The notes under the pieces were generated by a model that saw only the letters and a list, made by a program, of their open reading frames with translations, was not told where the DNA came from and did no database searches. The position numbers and the translations under genes are program-made. Below are positions 1 through 10,893 of a stretch of DNA of 64,000 bases, piece by piece; the stretch's first letter is position 1, and the number at the start of each line of letters is the position of its first letter. The stretch covers positions 33,433,505-33,497,504 of the forward strand of contig JARWIR010000003.1 of the NCBI GenBank assembly GCA_029959085.1, written 5' to 3'. Source of the stretch: Nemophila menziesii (Eukaryota; Streptophyta; Magnoliopsida; Boraginales; Hydrophyllaceae).

Positions 1-1010
1 GCAAAGAGTATGGATTGCATAAATACTCTCTCATATTCCTTGTCTATTGATGAAAAAATAGATAAATTCTTGGAAAAAGAGAAAGGAATATGCTAAGGTG
101 ATCATTTATCTCTTTATAGTTTCATCTTATGCTTGGAATATATTTCGAGGTTTCTTTGGAGAGGCATGGCTAGTAAGCACTTTAATATCATTTTTCATTT
201 GATAAGTCGAATATTATTCATCTTTCGTTTGTTGATGATTTTATGCTTATTGCGAGGTATGTCCGGGAAAACATTATTGGAGAGGTAGTGCTTTGCCAAG
301 TGTTCGGTACTTTGCTTTAATGTTCTTAAATCAAATATATATTATGCGGGTCTTAATTTAAGGATGATGAGATTAAAGTTATTGAGAAGGCTACTCAAAT
401 GCAAAGGTATGAAATGTCTTTTTGCAATTTTGGTGTTTCGGTTGGAGCTTCTATCTTGTTAACAAGGGATAATAAATCTCTCTTGCATACATTGAGAAGC
501 TATGTTAAATACTGAAATGGTAATTTGTTATGGTTTTTCAGAATATTAAATCTATAATTTGGATCGGTATTTCAAGAATTTATTTTCTTTTGGCTTTCAA
601 TATTCCCAGACGATCTACTTTTGGTATGTGATCAATTTACAAGTATAACTCATGAGTTTTATTGGAATGGGAAAATTCTTCTGAATTTTTGGAAGACTAT
701 TTGTCTACTTAAAAAGGAAAAAGGGTTGGGTATGAAAGAGACAGGTGCTTGGAACAAGGATCTTTTCTTAAAATTTCTATGGTGGATCATTGAATATAAA
801 GAGCCGATAGATTAAATGGGTGCACGGTGAGTATATAAAATTTGGCGATATTTGAGATTGAAATGTGAAGAAACTTGACTCCTCTTTGTTTAAAAACTTT
901 TTTGAGATAAAAAAAATGTTGAAGTCGATGCAAATGGAGAAACAGTTTAATCAAAGATTGGTTTAGTGGAAAATGGGACATCTCCAAAAATTAATGATTG
1001 TTCGGAAATA
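1..1010 (+). pseudogene. Degenerate LINE reverse transcriptase, 3' half
   Basis: Conceptual translation in shifting + frames gives pieces typical of the plant L1-type LINE reverse transcriptase. Around 130-250 there is an LCLEYISRF-like stretch, followed by HLSFVDDFMLI near 220-245, which matches the F(A/V)DD catalytic box. Residues encoded at 621-815 match the segment after the palm domain (FYWNGKILLNFWKTICL, then KKEKGLGMKETGAWNKDL). Multiple stops and frameshifts separate these pieces, and no endonuclease or tail can be assigned. The similarity fades at about 1010, just before the globulin duplication starts. This is an old, inactive remnant. The assignment to LINE is from motif order and is fairly secure; the exact ends are not. 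Confidence 0.7.
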
Positions 1011-1301
1011 TTGGACTTGGTGTCACTAGTAACACAGTGTGACATCACCATGATGCAAACCAGACGAGCAGCAAGTGCCTTATTGTGCTAGTTGTTAACT
1101 TTTTATTCTAAAGAATACTAGTCTTGTAAATACAACATAAAACTGAAGTGGAAAAAGTAATAAGAAGAAGAAATATGAAAAGAAAAGATGGGTGGGGCGC
1201 ACTTTATTATCTGATACAAAACAAAACGTCCAACTAGTGTTGGATCAACTTATTTAAAAACTTGGGTTTCTCTTTCTCTTATATACATTGAGGATAGATT
1301 A

Positions 1302-1307
1302 TTTATT
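1302..1307 (-). terminator. Putative poly(A) signal of globulin copy 1
   Basis: AATAAA on the minus strand, 39 bp past the stop codon. It is the nearest canonical signal and is conserved in copy 2 (43378-43383). Cleavage site not determinable from sequence. Confidence 0.5.
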
Positions 1308-1345
1308 TAATAATAACAGAATCCATCCCTCTCTCCTTTCTTTCT

Positions 1346-2978
1346 TTACTCAGATGATGATCTCCTTAATGGAGAAAGTAGATAACTCTGTCCACCTCTG
1401 TTCATCTTAATCTGTTGTGCTTCATTTAGTGAAATTTGATAAGCACTAGATAGAAGTTGAAGTGGCATAGCTCTCATGACTGATGTGTATCCGACAAGAG
1501 TACTCTTTGATGGTGAAGCTGTTGTTATAAGATTGACCCACTCAAATCCCTTCTTTCCTGCCCTAATTGTTGATACAAAGTATTGTGGGATGACAAACAT
1601 ATCACCCTGGTTTACGCGATCATTCATCACTCTTTGCCCGGTTTGATCAACGATTTGGATCTGAGCTTGTCCTTTAGTGACATAGTAAATGGAGTGTCCA
1701 TTCATTGACCAATGTGGGCTTACTAATGCATCCTGCAAAACATACATGCATGCTTATGTGTTAAATGAAGAAATGACTCTCACTCAGTAGAAAAAAAAAC
1801 AGAAAGAAGATAGAAATGTACTGGCAAGAGTTGTCCTCTCTCTGCGCTCATGTCGATGTAATTGAGAATTGGAAGTTTATCTTTGTTGACTAAGTTGAGT
1901 TTTCCAGCTTGTCTTGAGTAGATTTCAGCTTCTCTACTGTTGTCAATGTTAGTACGGATTTGCATTGAGCATACACTTGAAGAAGACAAATCAAAATTAG
2001 TAGCTGATTGTTGAAAATCAGGCCTAATAATTCCCCTCATCTCTTTAGCATTAACAATGAATCCACGATCATCTTGGCGTTGCATTTTCTGAATCAACTC
2101 TGTATCAACATTGTATGCATCAGCCATTGTATCCTTGTCAAAAGCTGGGAAAAAGTTGTAGAAATTGTGGGTTTGTTGTCCTTTCCTTTCTCCACCAGCA
2201 AAGTAAAGTGCCCTGAGTGTTTGATCAAGGTGGTTAGAATGGTGGTTAAGGTTAGTGATGGAAACTCCAACAAGTTGTTCATTGCCATCATTGAAGAACC
2301 AATGCGCTGCACCAGCAGGAAGGGCTACAATGTCTCCTTGTCTAATCCGGTGAATCTTTTGATGCTGATCGCCCTGTTGTTGTTCCCTTTGTTCCCGTTT
2401 TTCATGTTGTCCCTCTTGTTCTCGTTTTCCCTGTTGTCCCTCTTGTTCTCGTTTTTCTTGTTGTCCCTCTTGTTCCCGGTGTTCCCGTTTTTCCTCTTGT
2501 CCACGTTGTTCTTGTTGTTCACGTTGTTCCTGTTGTCCCTGTTGTCCCGAGTGGTATGTTTCTGGACAACCTGGAAATATTATTCCAAGCAATCCTTGAC
2601 CTGCATTCCATTGTGTTGTTAAAATCAGTGGGAAATAAAATAGTAAGACTAAGATTATTGTGAGTCAAGATATATACCTCGTTCGATGTAGACTAGGCGA
2701 GGGGCTGGTTGGAAGTTAGGCAAAGAGAGACCATTAGGTTCCAAAGTATTCCTCATCGGAGCAACACCAGCACACTGAAACTGATCGTCGTTTTCATCCC
2801 ATAATTCAGTCTGACCAGCTTCGTGTTGAATTTTACGAGAAGGTTGAGAAGCGGTAAGCTTCTGTAGACGACACTGTTGAGAACTCCTTTGGCTAGTATC
2901 AGAGTTTTCTTCACAAATTGTAGCATACACAAGACAAGATGATAAAAGGAGAGCTAGAACAAGCTTATAAGTTGCCAT
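1346..2978 (-). CDS. 11S globulin (legumin-type) seed storage protein, copy 1; 3 exons
   Basis: Exons are 2978-2678, 2600-1822 and 1732-1346. Introns of 77 and 89 bp have GT-AG ends, and the joined 1467 nt encode 488 aa. The protein starts with a signal peptide (MATYKLVLALLLSSCLVYA) and has two cupin domains. Conserved cysteines are C36 (QQCRLQKL) and C112 (FPGCPETY) for the intrachain bond, and C69 (FQCAGV) and C311 (SSVCSMQ) for the acidic-basic chain bond. Residues 117-176 are a Gln/Glu/Arg-rich insert. The second cupin holds SAERGQLLP and ALVSPHWSMNGHSIYY. 11S globulins form trimers, then hexamers, in protein storage vacuoles. The family normally has Asn-Gly at the acidic/basic cleavage site; here the site reads ATN-FDLSSSSVC (N302-F303). 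Introns match family positions 1 and 3, and intron 2 is absent. Reading frame is intact, so the gene is probably functional. Confidence 0.95.
2374..2553 (-). repeat. Coding minisatellite: Q/E/R-rich insert of globulin exon 2
   Basis: Codons 117-176 are imperfect 15-27 nt repeats encoding variants of EKREQEGQQ, EQREQQ and EKREHREQ. They sit right after the FPGCPETY strand, a usual variable loop in 11S globulins, so the insert should be surface-exposed and hydrophilic. Copy 2 has the same number and order of units (44450-44629). Confidence 0.8.
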
Positions 2979-3190
2979 TGTTTAATTGCTTAATTGTTAA
3001 TGTGATTAGAGGTGAACCTAGTGAGCTCTTTATATAGCAAGTCGATGTGAATTGGAAGATCGACTACGTTAATTATGTGGCAAATTGAGGTTGTATTCTT
3101 GTGGATCAAGAGGGTGAACAGATTTGACACCTTGCAATGACAAGTTTCTACGTGGTCTTGAATTAACACCATTGCAACCATGCAAGTAAA
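2979..3190 (-). promoter_or_regulatory. Seed-type promoter of globulin copy 1
   Basis: Reading upstream from the ATG at 2978 on the minus strand: a TATA box CTATATAAAG at 3028-3037, an ACGT-core motif (CCACGTA) at 3149-3155, and an RY/legumin-box core (CATGCA/TGCATG) at 3179-3184. RY elements bind B3 regulators (ABI3/FUS3/LEC2 class) and ACGT cores bind bZIPs in seed storage genes. Both are conserved in copy 2. The spacing is normal for legumin promoters. Function is inferred. Confidence 0.7.
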
Positions 3191-3692
3191 CACCTGGCAT
3201 ATATCATACGAACACAATTGCCATATATATCATACAAAATCCGTTACAACTCTTCTTTGGAGTTTAGCATTCAGCAAAAACAAACCAGATACAAATCAAC
3301 TCTTAACGGCCTCGAGTTTATCATATACATTTCTCTACATAATAATCAAGTCTGAGCTTATATATATCTTTAAATTTTTTTGGTCCAGTGGGATCATTAG
3401 GAGATAGCTAAAAATTTTCCTTTTTTTAAATTATTTAAACTAGCTATCATGTTTTTTATCCGTAACATGGCTCGTGCAGTGGTTTAACGTAAGCATCCGT
3501 ATCAGTTCAGATCTGAGTACTTGTAAGAGCTAAATAACAGTTAAATTCATAACAGGATTTTTAAGAGTAACAATAAGATTCGCAATTATCACTACTGGTT
3601 TCCTACGAAGCATCTGTAAGGAAACTCACTTAGCTCCATAAACAAAGTGATATATTGACAAAATTTACCATACTTCTTACATGTTATATATT

Positions 3693-4013
3693 TAATCTCC
3701 GCAGTGGTATCTTTAAGGACTTGTTAAACAATATGACTTATACTAGTTCCAATTTTTCAGAATAATAATTTTGGGAAGCAGGGTATCCATGAAACTGTGA
3801 TTTGTGCATTCTTAATTATTTTTTTGTCAATGCATTCTCAAGGGAGACCAAAACTTTTAAAGGGAAAAAAAAAAACATTTAGGATTTTTTAAGAGGTATT
3901 TACTAAAATAAGTCGGATGAAATTACCTAATTGTTAAATTAAACCTTTAATAATTTATTTTATAAAAAAATGTCTAATAGAATAATTATTTATAGAAAAT
4001 ATCATTTTTCTAT
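3693..4013. other. AT-rich intergenic DNA with a dispersed repeat end
   Basis: No coding sequence. Bases about 3945-4010 (AATAATTTATTTTATAAAAA and on) match, in inverted form, DNA at 46740-46800 and more weakly 47690-47745. They are therefore one end of the foldback repeat family described at 45770-46850. Confidence 0.5.
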
Positions 4014-4470
4014 GAATAATGATATATACCACCCTAGATCATACCACCCAAATATCATCCAATGACGTGCTGTGAATTGGTTGGTTACAAATCTTTAATC
4101 TATTTATTTTCTTAATCTAATTAAAGCAGTCGAATTGAAAGCTATATAAAAAATGTCATACATTCCCTCATAGTTGCAGAATAGAAAAGACAAAGCTATT
4201 ATTACCTTGAGTTGAGATGGCTTTGGCCTCTTAGATGGCCCATATTTGAGAAAAGTGTTATTGAATGAGCTTTTCTTTAGATATTCTCACTAATAGAAAT
4301 AGGCTTATGATCTGCTACTAATATTGTAGTTTGAGTCCTCACTGCATTACTCACATTCTCATTCCCCTTCAACATACAACACATTATCAGCTAAACACAT
4401 ACTTTCTTGTTTGCCACGTCATTGGGTGACATTTGGGTGGTATGAATTTGGGTGGTATATATCATTACTC
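4014..4470. mobile_element. Non-autonomous Mutator-like MITE with an unrelated core
   Basis: The two ends are inverted copies of GA(G/A)TAATGATATATACCACC. The TIR continues about 60 bp (CATACCACCCAAAT and CAATGACGTG) and matches the MITE at 35588-35779, which has a clear 9-bp TSD. Here no clean TSD is visible. Unlike its relative, this copy carries about 300 bp of non-palindromic core. The core includes a TATATAAA motif near 4143, then a short leader and ATGGCTTTGGCCTCTTAG at 4217-4234. The core could be captured gene 5' DNA, but I recognise no donor. Confidence 0.65.
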
Positions 4471-5396
4471 ATCTTGTTAATGAATATCAAATATAGTAGA
4501 TATATGTACTTACCATGTTTACCTTCACAACTATTTCTGAATAAATTATTAACTCAAAATCTACTGAGAGAAGGGGCTTTAACTTGTCATCACACCTACA
4601 AAACACCCTCTCTACCATAGTGTAAGTATTTCCCATTAGACCAGAATGATTTTTTAACACACGTATTAATAAAGTGAGTAAATATTTATTTAACCCTGTT
4701 TATTACTCTTAAAAAATCTCTTAGAAAAACTCCTAAAGACCTACATGAATTTAAAAAGATAAGGGTAAAAAGAAAAAAAAATAATATTACATTAAAATTG
4801 TGAAAAAACATATATTATGGGAAAATAAAAAACACAAAACACGTCATTTAATATGGGGAAGAGGGAGTATGGATCTAATTTTTTACTGTACATTACCGTT
4901 TGCTACCACATATTTAAGACGTATTTTATTGACTTACTCAATATTCTTTACTTGTATTACAAAAAAAATTATAAATTATAAAAAATATAACTTAGTATTA
5001 CAACTCACCAACATACTCCCGTGACTAATTGACATGACTTTATTTCCAAAGATAATTTATCATTCAAATAACCCTGAATCTTAAACAACTAACATAACTA
5101 TAAACCCAATAACATGTAAATCCAGCTATTGACTTTGATATACTCTATAATTTTTATCACATAATTAAAATGGTATTCAAATATATTTACTCAACATTCG
5201 TTAGTTTTATTGGAAAAGACAAGTATATAAATTTTTAGAAAATTCTACTTTAGTATTACAGCTCATCATAGATAAATTCACATTGTACATGAGTTTGTGG
5301 GCTAGAGGCTATAATCTCCATTACTTTCAAAATTGTTTCTAGATATAAGGAAAATGTAAAATCTAGTACAATAAAAAGACATAAGTATATAAATTT
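4471..5396. other. AT-rich intergenic DNA, nothing recognised
   Basis: About 0.9 kb of AT-rich sequence with only short chance ORFs on either strand. I see no RNA gene, no repeat matching elsewhere in the window and no coding signal. Confidence 0.5.
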
Positions 5397-5612
5397 AATT
5401 AATATATTAAATAAAAAAGGCGCAAGGATAACAAAATGACTTTTAGATTTCTTGAGAATATAACCCTAATGCATATTTATTATTTCAAAGACATTCTAAA
5501 AGAAATTAAAATAAACACATAAAGATGCGTTTGGGGTTATGTTTTCGAGAAATATAAAAGTCGTTTTATTATCCTTACATCTTTTGCATTTGATATATTA
5601 ATCTTTTATTTA
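5397..5612. mobile_element. Foldback MITE
   Basis: The left half (AATATATTAAATAAAAAAGG, then CGCAAGGATAACAAAATGAC, TTTTAGATTTCTTGAGAA) and the right half are imperfect inverted copies (right half reversed: TGTAAGGATAATAAAACGAC, TTTTATATTTCTCGAAAA). They meet in a loop around 5480-5525. Size and structure fit a MITE. It abuts the 3' end of the LINE at 5640. TSD not resolved. Confidence 0.55.
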
Positions 5613-5654
5613 TTTATCTCTTTTTATTTCCCATACATCTGAGACCAAATATGG

Positions 5655-6260
5655 TCAAAAAATTAAGTACAAGAACTTAAACTCCCGCGGGAGAGCACAA
5701 AATAATATGAGGTGTGGTCCACCCACATTTATCTCGTGTAAGATGCTTCCGAAGCCCCTCAGGAGAGTCACCCAAGTACACCACATCGCCCTCCGTATAA
5801 GCACCCCTTTTCGCCATGACATCCGCACAAAAATTGGCTTCCCTATAGACATGTATTAACTCAAAGCCCGTATTATTCGTGAGGATTTATCTACACTCCA
5901 AGAGTAGTATATCTAGTCAATCCCCATTGTTCCCACCGCCCTTCACTAGCGCGTGTAACGCAAGCGAATCACTTTCGATAACCACTCTTTCATGACCCCT
6001 TTTTATTGCCAAGGATAGCCCAAAGTGAAGAGCAATTAGTTCCGCTTGAAACACTGAACACGACCCAATCGGACCCACAAAACTGACCAGATATTCTCCT
6101 TCTTTATCACGGAATAAACCACCAACACCGCATAGAGAGGAGTCTTGTAACTTACTACCGTCTATGTTGAGTTTAATCCCAATTTCTGGTTTAGTCCACT
6201 TAACAAGTGAGCTCTTAGCTGATACAACTAAACCGCCATCGATTTCCTTTCCCCACGCTC
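5655..6260 (-). pseudogene. LINE RNase H domain
   Basis: Minus-strand translation gives KLNIDGSKLQDSSLCGVGG, VFQAELIALHFGLSLAIKRG, VVIESDSLALHALVKGGG and YREANFCADVMAKRG. These supply the D, E, D and late D residues of a type I RNase H (RVT_3). Stops interrupt it after about residue 100. It forms the C-terminal end of the LINE ORF2. Confidence 0.75.
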
Positions 6261-6600
6261 AAACGTAGTTAATTGCATCGTTTTCGGCTCTAAAACGCAG
6301 CACCTCCATTGACTTACCTTCTCCCGGCCCATTAAAAACCCGATTATTCCTATCCAGCCATATCTCCCAACAAATAGCCAAAACTAAAATCTTGTTTTCT
6401 AGCCCATTTACCACGGATTTGCAGCCAAGTATCTATTTCCACCACCCGAAATCTGCAGCAGAAAGCTGCAGCCCTTTCTCGAACTCACTAGCATCTGAAA
6501 TCAACAGGTGCTGCTGTGTACCCAAACTTCTCAGAAATTTCACTTCAGTCCCTGGTGCGCCCCTTGCGTTCACAGTACTCCTAGGAACACCCCTACTGAT

Positions 6601-8744
6601 CTACTCCACAGTCCCTTGAAACAACCCGTCTTCCTTTATATTATCCAGTCCCCGAACCTCCATATTAACGCCACCTACTGCCCCCCTGGAACGGACCCGA
6701 GCTGCAGAATTAATAGCCGCTAATTCAGGCCAGAAATCCCATAGTCTCTTATAATGCCTACAATCCCGAAACAAATGAATCTCCGTCTCAATACAATCTC
6801 CACAGCCCAAGCAAATTCTGTTATCAATCACCCATCTTCTAAATAAATTATTCGCGGTTGGAAGTCTTCCCCATATGGCCCTCCAAATCATTACTTTGAC
6901 CTTATGAGGACATTTCAAAGCCCACACAACTTCCCAACAAAACAAAGGAGGAGGCAAACCTGTTGCGAAAGGTTGTATGCTGATTTAACTGAGAAACACC
7001 CGGAGTTTTCAAAGCTCCATTTAAACCCCATTTCCTGACCATTAATTACCTGTATTACCCCTTTCTGGAGGATTTCCACCCCTTCGAGTAGCCCTTTACA
7101 CATTCTTGAATCGGTACTTTTCGGAACTCTATTAAGTAGACCATTATCAAAGTATTTACTTTTTAACGCTACCGCCCATAAAGCTTTGTCTTTTTTTAGT
7201 ATACGCCACCCGAGTTTCGCCAATAGTGCACGATTGAAATTCCTTGTGTCTCGAAAACCCAGTCCACCATCTCTCTTAGGTCTACAAAGTATATTCCACG
7301 AGAGCCCGTGAATCTTTCTACCTTCCTCTCCACTCCCCCAAATAAAATCCTGGATTATCTTGTCAATCTCTTTACATACAAACACTGGAAGTTTGGAGGT
7401 TTGCATTATATAAGTCGGAATGGCACTAAGAACAGATTTAGCCAACGTAGTTCTACCCGCTAATGATAAATTTTGTGCTTTCCAACTCGAGAGTTTATTA
7501 CGCATACTCATTGTTATCCTCCGATAGAAACCTCTTGGTGGCCTGCTCGAGACGATGGGCGCACCTAGATACAAACCCAGCGACTCACTCAAAACAAAAC
7601 CACTTTTTACCGCTAGTCTCTCCCGATCAATTTGCAAAAATTTCCTCGAAAAACATATAATTGATTTTTCTTCACTAATTTTATGTCCCGCCTCCACGCA
7701 GAAATTCCCCATTACCATCTTCAGAAGATCCACTTGTACCTCATTAGCTTCCGCAAATAATATAAGGTCATCCGCAAAGAATACGTGTGAAATCGGAGGA
7801 CCACCCTTATTTAAGAACACCGGAGCCCATTCCTTACTCGCACATAAATTCTGAATTAAAACCGAAAGACTTTCCATACACATCACAAATAGATACTGAG
7901 AGAGAGGATCGCCTTGACGAATTCTCCGCTGAGGGGAGAAATGATCGAGCGGTTCTTCATTCCAGAGAATCTGCATAGAATTCGAACGCAAAGCAGAAAT
8001 AATAATACGTACCCAGGACGGAGGAAAGTCGAAAGAGGAAATAGTGTCCTCCAAAAAACACCAACTGAGTCTATCATACGCCTTTACCAGATTTAGCTTA
8101 ACTTCCATATACCCCATCTTGCCCGTCTTCTTATACATTCTCGATGCTATCTCTTGAACTAGGACAATGTTATCTGTTGTTGATCTTCCTAGAAGGAAGC
8201 TCGTCTGATTTGGACCAATTCGTTCAGCCAGAAGAGGCCTTACACTATTGACCATTGCAGACATAATAAACTTTACCGGGACATTTATTAGGCTGATTGG
8301 GCGAAAATCACTCACCTTTTCTGGATCTTTAATCTTCGGTGTTAAGTGAATCAACGTGCCATTCAATTGAGAGGGTAACTCTCCCGTTCTAATACAATTC
8401 CTCACCATCTTACACACTGACGGACCCACCACTTCCCAACACTTTTGATAAAATGCAGTAGACATCCCGTCCAGGCCAGGAGCTTTAACTGGGTTAGCAC
8501 GAAATAACACCTCTTTTATCTCAGCATCTGTAAATTCCTCCGCGAGGAACTCTTTCTCGCTACAATCAATACTAGTCAGATTTGGCATTGCGAACGGGCC
8601 GATGAAGTCGCCTTTTGAAGTATACAAAGTCTGAAAATAAACCCGTACTAGACTCTTGATCTCTTCTTCATTCGAATTCCACGATCCATTTTCCTCAAAC
8701 AATCTTGTTATCTTTACTAACTTCTTTTTTCGAACAGTCGACAT
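6601..8744 (-). pseudogene. LINE reverse transcriptase plus zf-RVT (broken ORF2 core)
   Basis: A 609-codon open stretch (8744-6915) holds the RT domain. Motifs run in order: KAPGLDGMSTAFYQKCW, LIHLTPKIKDPEKVSDFRPI, LLGRSTTDNI, LVKAYDRLSW (usually F-KAYD), RQGDPLSQYLFVMCMESLS, and the catalytic FFADDLILFAEA. These are followed by the thumb/connection region LYLGAPI and SLAGRTTLAKSVLSAIPTYI. A frameshift near 6940 moves the reading into 6957-6601, which holds the zf-RVT domain (VWALKCPHKVKVMIWRAIWG, then the Cys/His set). The catalytic DD is intact, so decay is by frame loss only. Confidence 0.85.
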
Positions 8745-8783
8745 ATGGTAATATTTAGTGTTACGTTCCCCAGATTTAATCCA

Positions 8784-9251
8784 CTATTTCTTTGACTTTT
8801 GGAACCATAACATTTCTTCTTTTTCCAGAACATCCAAATAATCATCCCGCAGCCGCTTTCCAAGTTTAAATAAAGAAGGATTGAACTTCCGATAGAGAGA
8901 AAGTTGAATACCTCTGAGCCTCGCCATTAAGGATCTTTTCTTCCGATTTATATCTCCAAAAACCTCTTTCTTCCACACACTAAGGTGAGCCTTCATCGAT
9001 TGAATATTCTCCTCTAGATTTTCATTAGCCACCTCCCACTTAGACCGAACAAAGCTTTGAAAGTTCTTGTGCAAACGCCATGCGGATTCGAACCCGAACC
9101 TGTCACTTTTTTGTGAGAAATATTTGTCACCATTCAGACGTATAAGTATGGGCATGTGATCGGAATGAGCGCGATCTAAGTGAGTAACATTAGCCTGCGG
9201 AAATAAAGAGAAAAAATTAGTATTTCCATAAGCTCTGTCTAGCCGTCTCAT
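8784..9251 (-). pseudogene. LINE endonuclease C-terminus and linker
   Basis: 155 codons beginning MRRLDRAYGNTNFF and THLDRAHSDHMPILIRL. The last contains the SDH triad motif of AP-type endonucleases. They are followed by the charged linker typical of plant LINEs (RFGFESAWRLHKNF, then LSVWKKEVFGDI). A frameshift separates it from the RT ORF downstream. The N-terminal catalytic part of the endonuclease is missing because of 5' truncation. Confidence 0.75.
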
Positions 9252-9375
9252 GATTTTTTGTCCCGTGTTCCATGAGTCACTCCACGTGAATCTAGGACCC
9301 GATCAATAAGACTACAATCATGTCTCCACTCCTCGAATTTTTCCATCCTCCTAGTCACTCCCATTAGTCCCCCTC

Positions 9376-9679
9376 TTTTTCAAAACATATAAATGAGTAG
9401 TCATTTATATTGAAATGATTTTTCAATATTCCACAAAAATCTATCATATTTCATTCTTTTATTTTTATCAAGTCGCAAGTATCAAAACATATTTAGATAT
9501 CCCAAAAAGAATACAAATATCATATATTCAAACAATCTAGATAAGTTAAATAAAGATTAATTTCAACAAATATTGTCAAAAAAACACCATACTTATATTT
9601 GTGGTTGCAAGAAAATTACATCATTATAATATTAAGATAAATCTTACAACACTAGAGTTCACAAATAAAAAAACCTAAA
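9376..9679. other. AT-rich spacer
   Basis: About 300 bp of AT-rich DNA between the LINE 5' break and the MYB pseudogene stop. It would be 3' UTR and flank of the MYB gene. No gene seen. Confidence 0.4.
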
Positions 9680-10893
9680 CTAGTGATTCCATCCAGGAGG
9701 CAGATTAGAGTAAGCAAAGCTCTTTGGAAACGTAATTAACTCCGAAGATGTGAGTTGTCCTTATTGTTGAGGTGGCGCAGATGACGATGTAAATGATGGA
9801 GATGGAAGGGTTAAGATGGAATTTAGATACTCCATTTCATTAGCATCTGCCACGTTGGTATGGAAGGGTTCTTGTGCAATTATGGGTAATTGCGTTTGCA
9901 TCCCCATCTCCACTCCAGTCCCGATTCCAAACCCAATCTCGTTAATCATTTGGTCTGGGAGGATTTGAGTTGTGATTGATGATGTTGAGCTCAGAGGGAA
10001 ACATTGGATTTATTCCGCTCTGATCTGAGTAATACTTCAAACCATACCCTGAACCAGAACCAGAACCAGAATTAGAATTGAAAATTTGATGATCAGGAAA
10101 TTGAGTAATGTAATTATTCGTTGAAAAAGCGAGATTATCAATGGAAGAAGGAAAAGTCTCTATTGGTAATGGAATAGAAGGTTTTGTTGGAGCTAAATAT
10201 GGAGGAAAGCATAGTGTAACAGAAGGATCTACTAGAGCTAGAGATGGAGGAAAATCAAATCCATGAAGGGTAGTTTCAGAATTTTGAAAATAAATATTTT
10301 CAGAAGGGTTCAAATGGTTATTTATACTAAATTCATGCATGCCATTTTGGTTTGGAAGTATCGGAACTGGATTATTAGAAAAAGTGGCGTGGTTACGCTT
10401 ATCGAGTAACTTCTTTTTTTTGAGTTCCAGAAATTCTTGATTTCGTTATCACTTCTTCCAGGTAAATGGCTAGCTGTCTGAACCCATCTGTACATAAAAC
10501 ATAAACAAAAGTTAATTATTTATGATTTTATTAATATGAGCCCAACAATATTTATCTTATATATTAAATATAAATTTACTTATTTCCCAAACGTTCTTGA
10601 AGCTCAATAATTAAAGTTGCTTCTTTCTTAGTAATGTCTCCATATTTGAGAGACCGGCTCAAGTAATTTAACTGTCTCAGACTGCAGCTTTTACCACATC
10701 TTTGTAGACCTGGAACTAGAGTAATAAGATCCAACGCGAAGTTGATACACAAAAAAAATTACTTTTAATTCTTGAATCTAATTTAAGGGGTTTTACCTGC
10801 AAGTTGTGGAATATATCTGATGAGTTTTTTATCTTCACCGGGTGACCAAAAACCATGTTTAACTTCATTTTCGCAGCAGGTGTGAGGAGCCAT
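9680..10893 (-). pseudogene. R2R3-MYB transcription factor pseudogene
   Basis: Exons 10893-10797, 10709-10580 and 10487-9680 have GT-AG junctions at the standard R2R3-MYB positions. Exon 1 gives MAPHTCCENEVKHGFWSPG and EDKKLIRYI, then skips directly to PQLAG, losing 11 codons of R2. Exon 2 gives LQRCGKSCSLRQLNYLSRSL, with LRWINYL changed to LRQLNYL. Exon 3 gives [21 protein letters not shown] 1-bp shift in an A8 run at about 10412-10419 then breaks the frame. The C-terminal region (10340-9942) continues in the other frame, shifts again near 9950, and has a TAA at 9761-9763 before an ending NLPPGWNH. R2R3-MYBs are nuclear transcription factors; this copy should not make a normal DNA-binding protein. 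Subgroup not assigned. Confidence 0.85.

Larger units (their letters stand above)
1128..3692. repeat. Globulin segmental duplication, copy 1
   Basis: This block is repeated in direct orientation at about 43238-45740, with a small left piece at 36147-36170 cut off by the MULE insertion. Within the gene the offset is exactly 42,076 bp and introns are as conserved as exons. Beyond the promoter the match continues with small indels to the shared ACCATACTTCTTACATGTTA at about 3668-3687. Left of about 1128 the two copies share nothing. Everything beyond the block differs, so either the duplicated segment was about 2.5 kb or later insertions have replaced more distant homology. Confidence 0.9.
5640..9375 (-). 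mobile_element. 5'-truncated L1-type LINE with RNase H
   Basis: Read on the minus strand, the order is end of the AP-endonuclease domain (RFTWSDSWNTGQK at about 9280-9240, LDRAYGN, then SDHMPILI), reverse transcriptase, zinc-finger RVT (zf-RVT), and RNase H. The zf-RVT keeps CLGCGDCIETEIHLFRDC. This is the plant L1/Ta11-like arrangement. The element starts abruptly at about 9375 inside the endonuclease, so ORF1 is missing, as expected of a 5'-truncated LINE. T-rich DNA at 5560-5640 on + would be the 3' tail. Frameshifts near 6940, 8760 and 9250, plus stops in the RNase H part, make it inactive. Confidence 0.85.

Noticed and set aside
2008..2622. 204-codon + strand ORF over globulin copy 1 (and its twin at 44084-44698)
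   Set aside because: It is the antisense of exon 2, crosses the intron 1 junction, and is open only because of the repetitive Q/E/R codons on the other strand. Leu/Phe/Ser-rich low complexity, no domain.
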